Shown here piece after piece: positions 49,283-58,247 of a stretch of 64,000 nt of DNA. The stretch spans positions 62,001 through 126,000 of the forward strand of contig NZ_JAVFWN010000001.1 of the NCBI RefSeq assembly GCF_030929495.1, written 5' to 3'. A program made the position numbers and the translations under genes. The notes under the pieces were generated by a model. The model saw only the letters and a program-made list of their open reading frames with translations. It made no database searches and was not told the origin of the DNA. Position 1 is the first letter of the stretch. Each line of letters starts with the position of its first letter. Source of the stretch: Nocardioides sp. LHD-245. Lineage in GTDB: Bacteria; Actinomycetota; Actinomycetes; Propionibacteriales; Nocardioidaceae.

Positions 49283-52200
49283 ATGAAACGCGTCGTCCTG
49301 ACCCTGCTCTCCCTCGCCCTGGTGCTCGCCGGGGCCGCCCTCGTCGCCTCGGCGTCGCCGGCCCGCGCCGTGTCCACCGACATCAGCGCCGGCACGGTGA
49401 GCTGGGGGATCAAGGCCTCCTGGCGCAGCTACATCGGCGCGCACAACACGACCACCGGGGGCGGTGCCACGGTCAGCGGAGTGACCGGCAACGTCGCGGA
49501 CGGCTTCGACTTCCCGGTCACCGCCGGCAGCTACGACGACGCGACCCTCACGACGACGCTCCGGCTCGGAGGCTGGGTGCGCTTCCAGGCCTATCGGGAC
49601 GACGCGGGGCGCTACGCCCTGGACTCGACCTTCACGGACCTGGAGCTGCGGATCGGTCCGGATGCCCAGGAGATCCGCGGCACCTACGTCGGCTACAGCC
49701 GCGACGACCCGGGCGGGGCGATGGAGGAGTATGTCGACGTGGTGCTCGCCACGCTCGACCCGGCCGGCGCCGCCGGCACGAGCTTCGAGGCCGATCGCAC
49801 GACGTGGGACTCGATCCCGAGCCAGGGCGGCGACGGCCAGGCGCTCTACGCTCCGGGCACCACCTTCGACCCCGTCTCCGTCGACTACGAGGGCCCCGGT
49901 GGCATGCCCGACCTCGCCGAGCGCTTCGCCGAGCCCGGCGTTCCGGTGCTGGGCGAGGGCGCCCGCTGGCTGAGCGGCAGTGCCGTGAGCGGCGGCAACA
50001 ACGCGTCGCGCTCCCTGGAGGTCTCGGCGCAGGGCGACCTCGTCTATGCGGTCCAGTTCGACGCCGCACACGGCGCGCAGAACCTGATCTTCACCGCGCT
50101 CGACGCGCAGGAGCTGACCCCTGTCGGCACGCCGTACGCCCATCCGATGGTGGCCACGGGAAGCGCGGGGCGGTTCCTGCGTACCGCGATCGACCCCGCG
50201 ACCGACACGATCTTCTTCGTCACGGCCAAGGACGGCCCGGCCCAGAACGAGGTGACGCTGCGCACCGTCCGCTTCGACCGCGTGGACGGGACTTTCGACG
50301 CGGGCGTCGTCGGCGCCATCGCGACCTCGACCTCTCCGGGCGTCGGCAACCTGACCTGGAACAAGGCGTCCGGCGAGCTCGGCGTGCTGGTGTCGAGCGC
50401 CTCCACCGCGACCGAGCAGAACCCCTACTTCCTGGTCCGCGTACGACCGGCCGACGACGGATGGTCCGTGAGCCGGGCTCCCGTCCAGTGGCCGGCCAGC
50501 GGCGACTTCCCCGGAGGCTGGGGCCTGTCGCGCACCACGACGGCCAGCTCGTCCAATGACGCGGCCGCGTCATTGGCGCCGCTGGGCGACGGATCGTATG
50601 TCGTCGCGACGAACGCCACCAGCGTTCGGATCGACGGCGTCGACCACTACGCCCCGGCGTTCCGGCTCCTGCCGACGAGCGACAGCACGGTCGAGACCTC
50701 CGGGATCGCCGACACGGCGGCGAAGCCCTTCGACGAGACGGAGGCGGTGCACTACGGCTGGGCCGCGGCGACAGCAGGGCCGGGCGGCTCGGTCTATCTG
50801 CACGGACTCAACCAGCGACTCGACGACTACCAGCGCGTCGACGTCGAGGGCGGTGCGGCAGTCGCGCGACCGGCGACGGAGGGTGAGCCGATCCCCCTCT
50901 ACCTGGAATACGGGATCCGCACCTCCCGCACCGCCGAGATGCTCGCGTACGACGCCGACCGCGGATTCCTCTGGGCCAGCGACGACTCGGACGCGGCCGG
51001 CCGGACCCTCAAGCTGGTGGACGACTCCGGCACCCTGGCCGGCTATCGGATCGCGGAGTTCTCGCGCGGGGGCGGCGGCGCGATGGTGATCAGGACCGGG
51101 GTCGACGGCTCCGTCTATGTTCCGATCCAGTCGGCCGCGAACCCGCGCGAGTTCGGCTACCGCCGGATGGTGTTCGAGGGCATCGCGCCGAGGGTCACCA
51201 CGCAGCCTGTCGACGTCGCCGTCGAGCTGACCCCCGGCGAGGCCGAGCGGCCGGTGAGCCTGACCGCGGCGATCGATGCCGCGCTCGGGGGCGAGCTCCA
51301 GTGGCAGGCCCGCAAGCCGGGGGAGGCGCGGTTCAAGGACCTGCCGGGCGCGACGTCGGCCACGCTGCAGGTCGACGCGACGCCGGCGACCGGCGGGACG
51401 TCGTACCGGCTGAAGGTGGCGAACGAGGCCGGCACCGTGGTCTCCGACGAGGCAGGCCTGACGGTGACCCACGCTCCCCGGTTCGGCCTCGACGCGCGCG
51501 ACCGCACCGTCACCGAGGGCAGCGACGCGACCTTCGTCGTCCACGCCCAGGCCAGTCCGCAGCTCACGGCGGTCACCTGGCAGCGTCGCGTCGGCGGCTA
51601 CTGGGAGCCGATTCCGGAGGACGACGACAACGTGGTCGTCGAGACCGCGGACGGCGTCTCCTCGCTCACCGTCGTCGACACCAACGTCGACCAGTCCGGC
51701 TCGCTCTTCCGGGCCAAGGCCGTCAACCCGGTCGGCACCACGTACTCGGCCGCCGCCCGGCTGACCGTCAACGCCAGGCGCGGCGTGCCCGACGCGGGCC
51801 TCACGCTCGACGGGGTCACGCTGGAGTGGTCGGGCAGCGAGGAACTGCAGTCCGCCCCGCCGTTCGGCGGGTCCAACTACCTCTCCGCCGGCGTCTCGGC
51901 CGGCGACGAGGCCAGCTACCGCGCCGTCGCGGACGACGTCGCGATCGTCCACCGGGCGGCCGACGGCGCCGAGACCCCGGCGAGGTGGGCGACCCGGGCG
52001 GCGCCGGTCGCGGGCGACGTCGACCAGCTGGTCCGGTTCTCCGGCGGTCGGGCGCAGCTCGCCGCGGACGGCTCGGGCCGGGTGCGCTGGGAGGGGACGT
52101 TCAGCGTCAACTTCTACGGCGGGCTGGTGCCCTTCTGGCTCACCGATCCCGAGCTGGTCGTGACCGCGGACGGCAGCGGGACGCTGAGCGCCGATGTGGA

Positions 52201-52903
52201 CGGCTACGGCTCGAGCATGGCGAACCCGGAGCAGCGCACGCCGCTGGACATGGTGGCCGACGTGCCGATCGCGACCTTCTCGGGCGTCGAGATCGACCCG
52301 GCCGGCGAGATCACCGTGACTCCCGCCTACGCGGGTGTCGAGGTGGACCTGCCCGCCGCGGCGACGCCGCAGGATCGCACCGCCGAGGGCTGGGGGGCGT
52401 GGCCGCAGGCCTTCGTCGACGTCCACCTCGCGACCGGGCTGTCCTCCTACTGGTACTCCTCGGGCGGCGCCGCCGACGGCAAGAAGTCGCCGGCCCCCTT
52501 CACCGTCGACTTCGCCGACGCCGAGGAGGAGCCGGCCGGGCCGGAGCCGTCCGGGCCGAAGGCCGAGGAGCCGGCGACGAAGGCCGTGCCCACCGTGGCG
52601 CTCGCGGTGGGCAAGGCCCGAGTCGGGAGGAAGGCCATGGCGACTGTGACGATCACCCTGCCGCGCGGCGTGGCGTCGTACTCCGGGCAGGTCGTGGTCC
52701 GGGCCGGTGACCGGATCCTCGGAGTCAAGCGGATCACGGTGTCGTCCGGCGGGATGGTGTCGGTCAAGCTCGGCAAGCGGGTGCTGCGACGCCTCGGCCC
52801 GGGCCGGCATTTCCTGACCGCCGCGGTCCGGCCCACGGCGACGACCGAGGCCGCGGCGAGCGACGTCGTGGTGGTGAAGGTCAAGAAGAAGCGGAGGCGC
52901 TAG
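49283..52903 (+). CDS. Large secreted protein with two HtaA domains and Ig-like repeats
   Basis: A 1206-residue protein. Signal peptide to about 33; HtaA domain at 37-210 (VSWGIKASWRSYIGAH, WVRFQAYRDD); a middle region of about 400 residues with beta-propeller-like repeats (LEVSAQGDLVYAVQFD, AATAGPGGSVYLHG); two Ig-like domains at about 635-830 (LQVDATPATGGTSYRLKVAN, LTVVDTNVDQSGSLFRAKAV); a second HtaA-like domain ending YWYSSGGAADGKK near 1055; and a final Ig-like unit with the basic tail VKVKKKRRR. No membrane segment after the signal. Probably a wall-associated heme collector. It starts 84 bp after the neocarzinostatin-like gene. Its last 23 bp overlap the convergent WYL gene. Confidence 0.85.
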   Translation: MKRVVLTLLSLALVLAGAALVASASPARAVSTDISAGTVSWGIKASWRSYIGAHNTTTGGGATVSGVTGNVADGFDFPVTAGSYDDATLTTTLRLGGWVRFQAYRDDAGRYALDSTFTDLELRIGPDAQEIRGTYVGYSRDDPGGAMEEYVDVVLATLDPAGAAGTSFEADRTTWDSIPSQGGDGQALYAPGTTFDPVSVDYEGPGGMPDLAERFAEPGVPVLGEGARWLSGSAVSGGNNASRSLEVSAQGDLVYAVQFDAAHGAQNLIFTALDAQELTPVGTPYAHPMVATGSAGRFLRTAIDPATDTIFFVTAKDGPAQNEVTLRTVRFDRVDGTFDAGVVGAIATSTSPGVGNLTWNKASGELGVLVSSASTATEQNPYFLVRVRPADDGWSVSRAPVQWPASGDFPGGWGLSRTTTASSSNDAAASLAPLGDGSYVVATNATSVRIDGVDHYAPAFRLLPTSDSTVETSGIADTAAKPFDETEAVHYGWAAATAGPGGSVYLHGLNQRLDDYQRVDVEGGAAVARPATEGEPIPLYLEYGIRTSRTAEMLAYDADRGFLWASDDSDAAGRTLKLVDDSGTLAGYRIAEFSRGGGGAMVIRTGVDGSVYVPIQSAANPREFGYRRMVFEGIAPRVTTQPVDVAVELTPGEAERPVSLTAAIDAALGGELQWQARKPGEARFKDLPGATSATLQVDATPATGGTSYRLKVANEAGTVVSDEAGLTVTHAPRFGLDARDRTVTEGSDATFVVHAQASPQLTAVTWQRRVGGYWEPIPEDDDNVVVETADGVSSLTVVDTNVDQSGSLFRAKAVNPVGTTYSAAARLTVNARRGVPDAGLTLDGVTLEWSGSEELQSAPPFGGSNYLSAGVSAGDEASYRAVADDVAIVHRAADGAETPARWATRAAPVAGDVDQLVRFSGGRAQLAADGSGRVRWEGTFSVNFYGGLVPFWLTDPELVVTADGSGTLSADVDGYGSSMANPEQRTPLDMVADVPIATFSGVEIDPAGEITVTPAYAGVEVDLPAAATPQDRTAEGWGAWPQAFVDVHLATGLSSYWYSSGGAADGKKSPAPFTVDFADAEEEPAGPEPSGPKAEEPATKAVPTVALAVGKARVGRKAMATVTITLPRGVASYSGQVVVRAGDRILGVKRITVSSGGMVSVKLGKRVLRRLGPGRHFLTAAVRPTATTEAAASDVVVVKVKKKRRR

Positions 52904-53840
52904 CGAAGCGGCGCGCGAGCCGGTCGAGCAGCTCCGTCAGCTCGGCCGGCTCCTCGACCTCGAAATCGTGGTCGAGGTTGGCCAGCACGAGCACCGGCCA
53001 GTCCAGGCTGTCGGTGTTCATCGTCATCCGGCACGCGTCGTCACCCTGGGGCACGACGCTGCCCCAGCGGCCGATCACGGCCGTGACCTCGGCGGCCGGG
53101 GCCTGGATCACGATGCTGACCTGGTGGCGCTGCGGCCGGTCGCGCAGTCCGCGGCTGACGTATCGGGCCGCGTCGCCGCCGGGGATCGCGCGGGGCCGGA
53201 ACCGCTGCCCGGTCGTGACCGGTACGCCGGCGACCCGGTCGACCCGGAACGAGCGCCAGTCCTGGCGCTCGCGGTCGTGGGCGACGAGGTACCAGCGCCG
53301 GCCGAGGTTCACCAGCCGGTGCGGCTCGACCCGGCGGGTGGTGCCCGTGCCGTCGTAGGCCGTGTAGGAGAACGTGACCACCTCGTCGTCGCGGCAGGCC
53401 TGGGCGAGGGTGGTGAGCACCGTGGGGTCGAGCGCCGCGCCGCCCGACCAGGGCAGGCCCTCGGTCTGGGTCTGCAGCGCGGCCATCCGGCGGCGCAGCC
53501 GTGGCGGCATCAGCGCGATCACCTTGGTCAGCGCCTGCAGCGTGGTGTCCTCGAAGCCGGGGACGCCGCCGTTGGCCGCAGCCCGCAGCCCGACGGCGAC
53601 AGCGACGGCCTCGTCGTCGTCGAGCAGCAGCGGAGCCATCGCCCCGCCGGCCCGGAGCTGGTAGCCGCCGGCGACGCCGCGCGCCGCGTCGACGTCGTAC
53701 CCCAGGTCGCGCAGCCGCTCGACGTCGCGGCGCAGGGTGCGCTCGCTGATCTCGAGCCGGCCGGCGAGCTCCCCGCCGGTCCAGAACCGGTGGGTCTGGA
53801 GGAGGGACAGGAGCCGCAGCATCCGGGCACTCGTGCTCAT
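52881..53840 (-). CDS. WYL-domain transcriptional regulator (YafY family)
   Basis: A 319-residue regulator with an N-terminal HTH_11 winged helix (LLQTHRFWTGGELAGRLEIS, RTLRRDVERLRDLGYDVDAA) and a WYL ligand domain at about 135-220 (FSYTAYDGTGTTRRVEPHRL, GRRWYLVAHDRERQDWRSF), plus the C-terminal WCX region. WYL domains bind nucleic acids or small ligands. It is divergent from the ABC exporter by 63 bp and likely controls it. A TAGTCT hexamer ends 7 nt before its ATG. Confidence 0.9.
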   Translation of the reverse strand: MSTSARMLRLLSLLQTHRFWTGGELAGRLEISERTLRRDVERLRDLGYDVDAARGVAGGYQLRAGGAMAPLLLDDDEAVAVAVGLRAAANGGVPGFEDTTLQALTKVIALMPPRLRRRMAALQTQTEGLPWSGGAALDPTVLTTLAQACRDDEVVTFSYTAYDGTGTTRRVEPHRLVNLGRRWYLVAHDRERQDWRSFRVDRVAGVPVTTGQRFRPRAIPGGDAARYVSRGLRDRPQRHQVSIVIQAPAAEVTAVIGRWGSVVPQGDDACRMTMNTDSLDWPVLVLANLDHDFEVEEPAELTELLDRLARRFASASASS

Positions 53841-53847
53841 GTGCTCC

Positions 53848-53853
53848 AGACTA
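53848..53853 (-). promoter_or_regulatory. -10 hexamer of a leaderless promoter for the WYL regulator
   Basis: On the minus strand TAGTCT ends 7 nt before the ATG at 53840. Confidence 0.5.
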
Positions 53854-53890
53854 GATCTGAATCAGGACAGAAACTGACCGGAATGCTTCC

Positions 53891-53896
53891 TAGCGT
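53891..53896 (+). promoter_or_regulatory. -10 hexamer of a leaderless promoter for the DrrA-like gene
   Basis: TAGCGT ends 7 nt before the ATG at 53904, which favours that start over an ATG at 53883. Confidence 0.5.
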
Positions 53897-53903
53897 GGTG
53901 GTC

Positions 53904-54923
53904 ATGGAGATCAACACGACTCACCAGGCAGGCGGACCGGTGATCCGCACCGTCGGACTCACCCGCCACTACACGCGCAACAAGCAGACGATCGAGGCCG
54001 TCCGCGGGCTCGACCTGGAGGTGGCGGCCGGTGAGCTGGTCGCCTTCCTCGGCCCCAACGGCGCCGGCAAGTCCACGACCCTGCGGATGCTCACGACGCT
54101 GATCGCGCCGACCGCGGGCACGGCCGAGGTCGCCGGGCACGACGTGGTCCGCGACCGGGCCGCCGTCCGCCGCGCGATCGGGTACGTCGGCCAGGGCAAT
54201 GCCGCGGGCCACCAGTTCCGCGGGCGCGACGAGATCATGTGCCAGGCCCGCGCGCACGGCCTCTCGCGACGTGACGCCCGCGCCCGGACCGAGGAGCTGC
54301 TCGAGGCCTTCGACCTCACCGAGCACGCCGACCGGCCGGTCGCCCAGCTCTCCGGTGGCCAGCGGCGCCGGCTCGACGTGGCGATCGGGCTGGTCCAGGA
54401 GCCGCCGATCCTCTTCCTCGACGAGCCCTCGACCGGCCTCGACCCACAGAACCGGGTCAACCTGCAGGAGCAGGTCCGCCGGCTCAACGCCGAGCTCGGC
54501 ACGACGATCGTGCTGACCACCCACTACCTCGAGGAGGCCGACGCCCTGGCCGGCCGGGTGATCGTGATCGACCACGGCGAGGTCATCGCCGACGACACGG
54601 CCTCCGCACTCAAGTCGGCACTCGGCGACCTGGTCGCCATGGACTTCGCCTCCGCCGAGGACGCGCGGGCGGCGGCCGAGCGTGCGGACCGGATCGACGG
54701 CGCCCAGGTCACGGTCAGCGGGCCGCACGTCGACGTCCGGGCCGCGTTCGGGCGGATCGCGGCCCCCGGACTGGTCGCCGACCTCGCGGCGGCCGGCACA
54801 CCGGTCACCCGGATCGAGGTGGTCGGACCGACCCTCGACGACGTCTTCCTCGACCTGACCGGGCGCAGCCTGCGCGAGACCTCCACCTCCCCGTCCCAGC
54901 CCACCGAAGGAGCGGCAGCATGA
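53904..54923 (+). CDS. Daunorubicin-resistance-type ABC exporter ATPase (DrrA-like)
   Basis: A 339-residue ATPase. Walker A FLGPNGAGKSTTLR, signature QLSGGQRRRLDVAIGL, Walker B ILFLDEPSTGLDPQNR, and switch His in VLTTHYLEEADALAG are all present. The C-terminal extension (VVGPTLDDVFLDLTGRSL) is typical of DrrA/NatA exporters. It overlaps the permease gene by 4 bp. Its divergent WYL regulator suggests inducible efflux; substrate unknown. Confidence 0.92.
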   Translation: MEINTTHQAGGPVIRTVGLTRHYTRNKQTIEAVRGLDLEVAAGELVAFLGPNGAGKSTTLRMLTTLIAPTAGTAEVAGHDVVRDRAAVRRAIGYVGQGNAAGHQFRGRDEIMCQARAHGLSRRDARARTEELLEAFDLTEHADRPVAQLSGGQRRRLDVAIGLVQEPPILFLDEPSTGLDPQNRVNLQEQVRRLNAELGTTIVLTTHYLEEADALAGRVIVIDHGEVIADDTASALKSALGDLVAMDFASAEDARAAAERADRIDGAQVTVSGPHVDVRAAFGRIAAPGLVADLAAAGTPVTRIEVVGPTLDDVFLDLTGRSLRETSTSPSQPTEGAAA

Positions 54924-55735
54924 CCATCGAGATCACCTCCCACGCCCCGGCGCCGACCGCCGTCCGTCGTACCAGCGTCGCGTCGCGGCCCGTCGGGATC
55001 GTCACCGACATCGCGAACGTGCTCGTCCGCGAGCTGCAGCCCGTACTCCGCCAGCCCGCGTCGGTCCTGTTCGCCATGGTGCAGCCGCTGGTCTTCCTCG
55101 GCCTCTTCGCGCCGCTGCTGCCCGACACGGGCACCGGCGCCGCCCTGCAGTGGTTCGTTCCGGGCATCGTGTCGATGACCGCGCTGATGAGCGCGTCCTT
55201 CACCGGCGCGAACCTGTCGGAGGAGATCATCAGCGGGTCCTTCGAGCGGCTGCTCGTCTCACCGGTGCGGCGCTCGTCGCTGCTGATCGGGAAGGCGCTG
55301 CGCGAGATGGTCCCGCTGCTGCTGCAGACGCTCATCATCGTCGCCGTCGTGACACCGTTCAGCTTCGACCTGCACCTCGACGGCGTCGTGGTCGGCGTGC
55401 TGCTGCTCGTCCCGTTCAGCGTCGGACTCGGCGCACTCAGCCTCGCCCTCGCCGTCGCCGCGAAGGAGCAGGCCTGGGTCTTCTGGACGGTCCAGCAGAC
55501 CGCGATCTTCCCGCTCCTCCTGCTCGCCGGCGTGCTGCTGCCGCTCGACGGCGCCCCTGGCTGGCTGCGGACCGCGGCCGACCTGAACCCGCTCAGCTAT
55601 ATCGTCGACGCGGAGCGCGCGCTCTTCGCCGGCTCCTTCCCGGCCGACACCATCGTGTCCGGCCTGGTCGCGTCGCTGGTCGTCGGCGCCCTCGGGCTGT
55701 GGGTCGGCGTCCGCCGGATGAACCGGGCCGCCTGA
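54920..55735 (+). CDS. ABC-2 type exporter permease (DrrB-like)
   Basis: A 271-residue permease with six membrane segments. The family stretch SFERLLVSPVRRSSLLIGKA forms the coupling region, preceded by ALMSASFTGANLSEEIISG, and ILPLLLLAGVLLPLDG-type sequence (IFPLLLLAGVLLPLDGAPGW) before the last segment. Pairs with the overlapping DrrA-like ATPase. Substrate unknown; antibiotics or lipids are usual cargo. Confidence 0.9.
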   Translation: MTIEITSHAPAPTAVRRTSVASRPVGIVTDIANVLVRELQPVLRQPASVLFAMVQPLVFLGLFAPLLPDTGTGAALQWFVPGIVSMTALMSASFTGANLSEEIISGSFERLLVSPVRRSSLLIGKALREMVPLLLQTLIIVAVVTPFSFDLHLDGVVVGVLLLVPFSVGLGALSLALAVAAKEQAWVFWTVQQTAIFPLLLLAGVLLPLDGAPGWLRTAADLNPLSYIVDAERALFAGSFPADTIVSGLVASLVVGALGLWVGVRRMNRAA

Positions 55736-55754
55736 CCGCTGGGTGACCGGCCGA

Positions 55755-56336
55755 TCAGAGGTCGAGCAGCTCGACCGGCGTGATCGTCACCGCGAACGGC
55801 TCGCTGGCCGTCCAGGACTCCTGGGCGGCCACGCGGGCCGTCTCGGCGTACGCTCCGTCGCGCAGGGTCCACACGACGAGCTCGGGCTGCCGCGGATCGA
55901 TGGTCCAGTACGACGGGCAGCCGGCTGCCGCGAGGAGCTCCTTCTTCGGGCCCAGGTCGTAGGCCTTGGTCGAGGGGGAGTGGACCTCGACGGCCAGCAG
56001 CGGCGCAACCACGATGCCCTTGCTCGTCACGTCGGAACGCCGGACGACGACGACATCGGGCTCGATAGCGGTGCGCTCTCCGATGCGGACATCGAAGGGC
56101 GCGACGTAGACCTGCAGCTCACGCGGCACCGCCGCCTTGAGGCGAACGAGCAGCTCGCCGACGACCGACTGGTGCCGCGGCCGAGGCGTCGGCGTCATGA
56201 GCAGGACTCCGTCGAGCAGCTCATGCCGGTAGCCGTTCTCGGGTATCGCGTCCCGCTCCTCGACCGTGAACGGTCCGTCGCGCACGATCAGGTCGCCGTG
56301 CTCGAGCTGCGGTGGGACCAACGTCATGACTCCCAT
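55755..56336 (-). CDS. Uma2 family endonuclease
   Basis: A 193-residue Uma2 protein with an intact PD-(D/E)XK-type core: AIEPDVVVVRRSDV with the Asp, LLAVEVHSPSTKAYD with the Glu, then the Lys in GPKKELLAAAGCPSYW followed by TIDPRQPE. It ends ESWTASEPFAVTITPVELL. This is the intact counterpart of the copy at 8911-9485. The ATG at 56336 is the outer of two near starts (56327 is the other). Role in the cell unknown. Confidence 0.85.
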   Translation of the reverse strand: MGVMTLVPPQLEHGDLIVRDGPFTVEERDAIPENGYRHELLDGVLLMTPTPRPRHQSVVGELLVRLKAAVPRELQVYVAPFDVRIGERTAIEPDVVVVRRSDVTSKGIVVAPLLAVEVHSPSTKAYDLGPKKELLAAAGCPSYWTIDPRQPELVVWTLRDGAYAETARVAAQESWTASEPFAVTITPVELLDL

Positions 56337-56407
56337 GGTGCCTCCTGTTCTCCATGACGACCAGCGTGCACGAGCCCCACGACGTCCGGGCCGGCCATCC
56401 ACAGGGC

Positions 56408-57382
56408 TCAGGCCGTCCAGCGCAACGCCCGCCCGTGCCCGTGTGTCTGCGCGACCATCCGCCCGTCGATCCCGAGCACGAAGGTGGGGTGCTCCTCGGG
56501 GATCGGCGGGCCGGTGGCCGTGACGGACGGGAGCACGCGCTTGTCCTCGTTGCTCACCCAGTGGCACCGCCCGCGAGCGACGAGCTCGCGGACGAGCGCG
56601 TCGAAGTCGGCCCGGCGCTCCGGCGGGAGATAGGCGATGACGGCGCTGTGGAAGACCACGACCGTCCCGTACGACGACGCCTGCTCGACCATGCCCGGCA
56701 GCTCCGCGACCAGGTCGCCCCGCACGATGGTCGGCGGGTCGGTGCGGGCGACCTCGATCGCGCGGACCAGGCGCGCCCGGCGGTCGTCCTGCTCGGGCCA
56801 GACCAGCGTCTCCAGCCAGGCCATCTCGCCGGGGTCGGCGACGTCGAGGGGATGGAGGTCGATGCCGCCGCGCCAGGCGACCTCGGGCAGCCGGACCGGG
56901 AGCGGAGCGGGGCCCTTGACCCGGCAGGGCAGCCGCGGCTCGTCGCCCAGCGGGACCGGCCCGTCGTCCGTCGACCATGCGTAGCCCCAGCGGTCGGGGT
57001 AGAGGCACAGCCCGGCGGACGCGCCGACCTCCAGGAGCGCCAGCGGTCCGGGGAAGCGCGCGAACGCCGGCACCAAGGTGGCCAGCCGGCCCACCTCGTT
57101 GGTCTGCGTGGCCCGGGCCAGGATCGTGGCGCGGAGCGGACCGGTGTCACCGAGGAGCGCGGCCCGCAGGGCGTCGTACGGTCCGGGGGCGGGGACGCCA
57201 TGGTGCCGGGCCGCGGCGAACACCAGGTTGGGCTGTTGCTTGATGCCCGGCAGGGTCCGGATCCACGCGAGGACCTGGGGGTCGTCGGCCACGGCGCCGG
57301 CCCAGGCGGCGAAGGTGGGGGAGTCGGCCGCCTCGACGGCGAAGCGGCGGTAGGACTCCTGGACCTCGGCATACGGCTCCAC
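56408..57382 (-). CDS. DUF2332 family protein
   Basis: A 324-residue protein of the DUF2332 family, which looks like a distant class I methyltransferase: the region PLALLEVGASAGLCLYPDRW has the Glu-Val-Gly-Ala-Ser glycine loop, with VVVFHSAVIAYLPPERRADF later. Opening YRRFAVEAADSPTFAAWAG is usual for the family. No activity is established. Starts with GTG, 15 nt after purine nucleoside phosphorylase on the same strand, so probably co-transcribed with it. Confidence 0.82.
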   Translation of the reverse strand: MEPYAEVQESYRRFAVEAADSPTFAAWAGAVADDPQVLAWIRTLPGIKQQPNLVFAAARHHGVPAPGPYDALRAALLGDTGPLRATILARATQTNEVGRLATLVPAFARFPGPLALLEVGASAGLCLYPDRWGYAWSTDDGPVPLGDEPRLPCRVKGPAPLPVRLPEVAWRGGIDLHPLDVADPGEMAWLETLVWPEQDDRRARLVRAIEVARTDPPTIVRGDLVAELPGMVEQASSYGTVVVFHSAVIAYLPPERRADFDALVRELVARGRCHWVSNEDKRVLPSVTATGPPIPEEHPTFVLGIDGRMVAQTHGHGRALRWTA

Positions 57383-57397
57383 GCGCCCGGCCGGGCC

Positions 57398-58231
57398 TCA
57401 GATGCGGGGGACGATGTCGCCGAGCAGCGCGCCCATCCGGGTCGCGGCCAGGCGCCCGGCCTCGAGCACCTCGGCGTGGTTGAGCGGCTCGCCGCTCAGG
57501 CCGGCGGCGAGGTTGGTCACGAGGCTGATGCCGAGGATCTCCATGCCCGCCTCGCGGGCGGCGATCGCCTCGAGGGTGGTGCTCATGCCGACCAGCTGGC
57601 CGCCGAGGATCCCGGCCATCCGCACCTCGGCCGGCGTCTCGTAGTGGGGGCCGGTGAACTGGACGTAGACGCCCTCGTCGAGGCTCGGCTCCACCTCGCG
57701 GCACAGCTCGCGCAGCCGCGTGGAGTAGAGATCGGTGAGGTCGACGAAGTTCGCGCCGACGATGGGCGACTGCCCGGTCAGGTTGATGTGGTCGCTGATC
57801 AGCACCGGGGTGCCCGGCGTCCAGGTCTCCTTGAGACCGCCGCAGCCGTTGGTCAGCACGATCGCGCGGCAGCCCGCCGCGGCCGCCGTACGCACGCCGT
57901 GCACGACGGCGGCGACCCCGCGGCCCTCGTAGTAGTGGGTGCGGCTGAGGAACACCAGCAGGTGCCGGTCCGGGGCGCCGTCCCGACCGGGGATCCGGAT
58001 CGAGCGGATCCGGCCGGAGTGGCCCTGCACGGCCGACGCCGCGAAGCCCGGCAGGGAGGTCACGTCGATCTCGGTGGTGTTGGCGCCGCCGGCTCCGTCG
58101 AGCGCGTCGGCAGCCGGCAGCCAGCCGGAGCCGAGCACCAACGCGACGTCGTGGCGGGCGACGCCGGTGAGCTCGGCGAGACGGACGGCGGCCTCTTCGG
58201 CCAGGGCGTACGGCGTGGGGGACTCGGTCAC
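57398..58231 (-). CDS. Purine nucleoside phosphorylase (trimeric class)
   Basis: A 277-residue trimeric PNP cleaving inosine and guanosine with phosphate. Motifs: VLGSGWLPAADAL phosphate loop, FLSRTHYYEGRGV with His, LTNGCGGLKETW, QFTGPHYETPAEVRM and VGMSTTLEAIAAREAGM, plus the base-binding Asn in LVTNLAAGLSG. Length matches. The GTG start at 58231 has a TAGGCT hexamer 6 nt upstream. Works in salvage with adenosine deaminase elsewhere in the window. Confidence 0.94.
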   Translation of the reverse strand: MTESPTPYALAEEAAVRLAELTGVARHDVALVLGSGWLPAADALDGAGGANTTEIDVTSLPGFAASAVQGHSGRIRSIRIPGRDGAPDRHLLVFLSRTHYYEGRGVAAVVHGVRTAAAAGCRAIVLTNGCGGLKETWTPGTPVLISDHINLTGQSPIVGANFVDLTDLYSTRLRELCREVEPSLDEGVYVQFTGPHYETPAEVRMAGILGGQLVGMSTTLEAIAAREAGMEILGISLVTNLAAGLSGEPLNHAEVLEAGRLAATRMGALLGDIVPRI

Positions 58232-58237
58232 GCGCCG

Positions 58238-58243
58238 AGCCTA
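58238..58243 (-). promoter_or_regulatory. -10 hexamer of a leaderless promoter for purine nucleoside phosphorylase
   Basis: On the minus strand TAGGCT ends 6 nt before the GTG at 58231. Confidence 0.5.
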
Positions 58244-58247
58244 CTCA

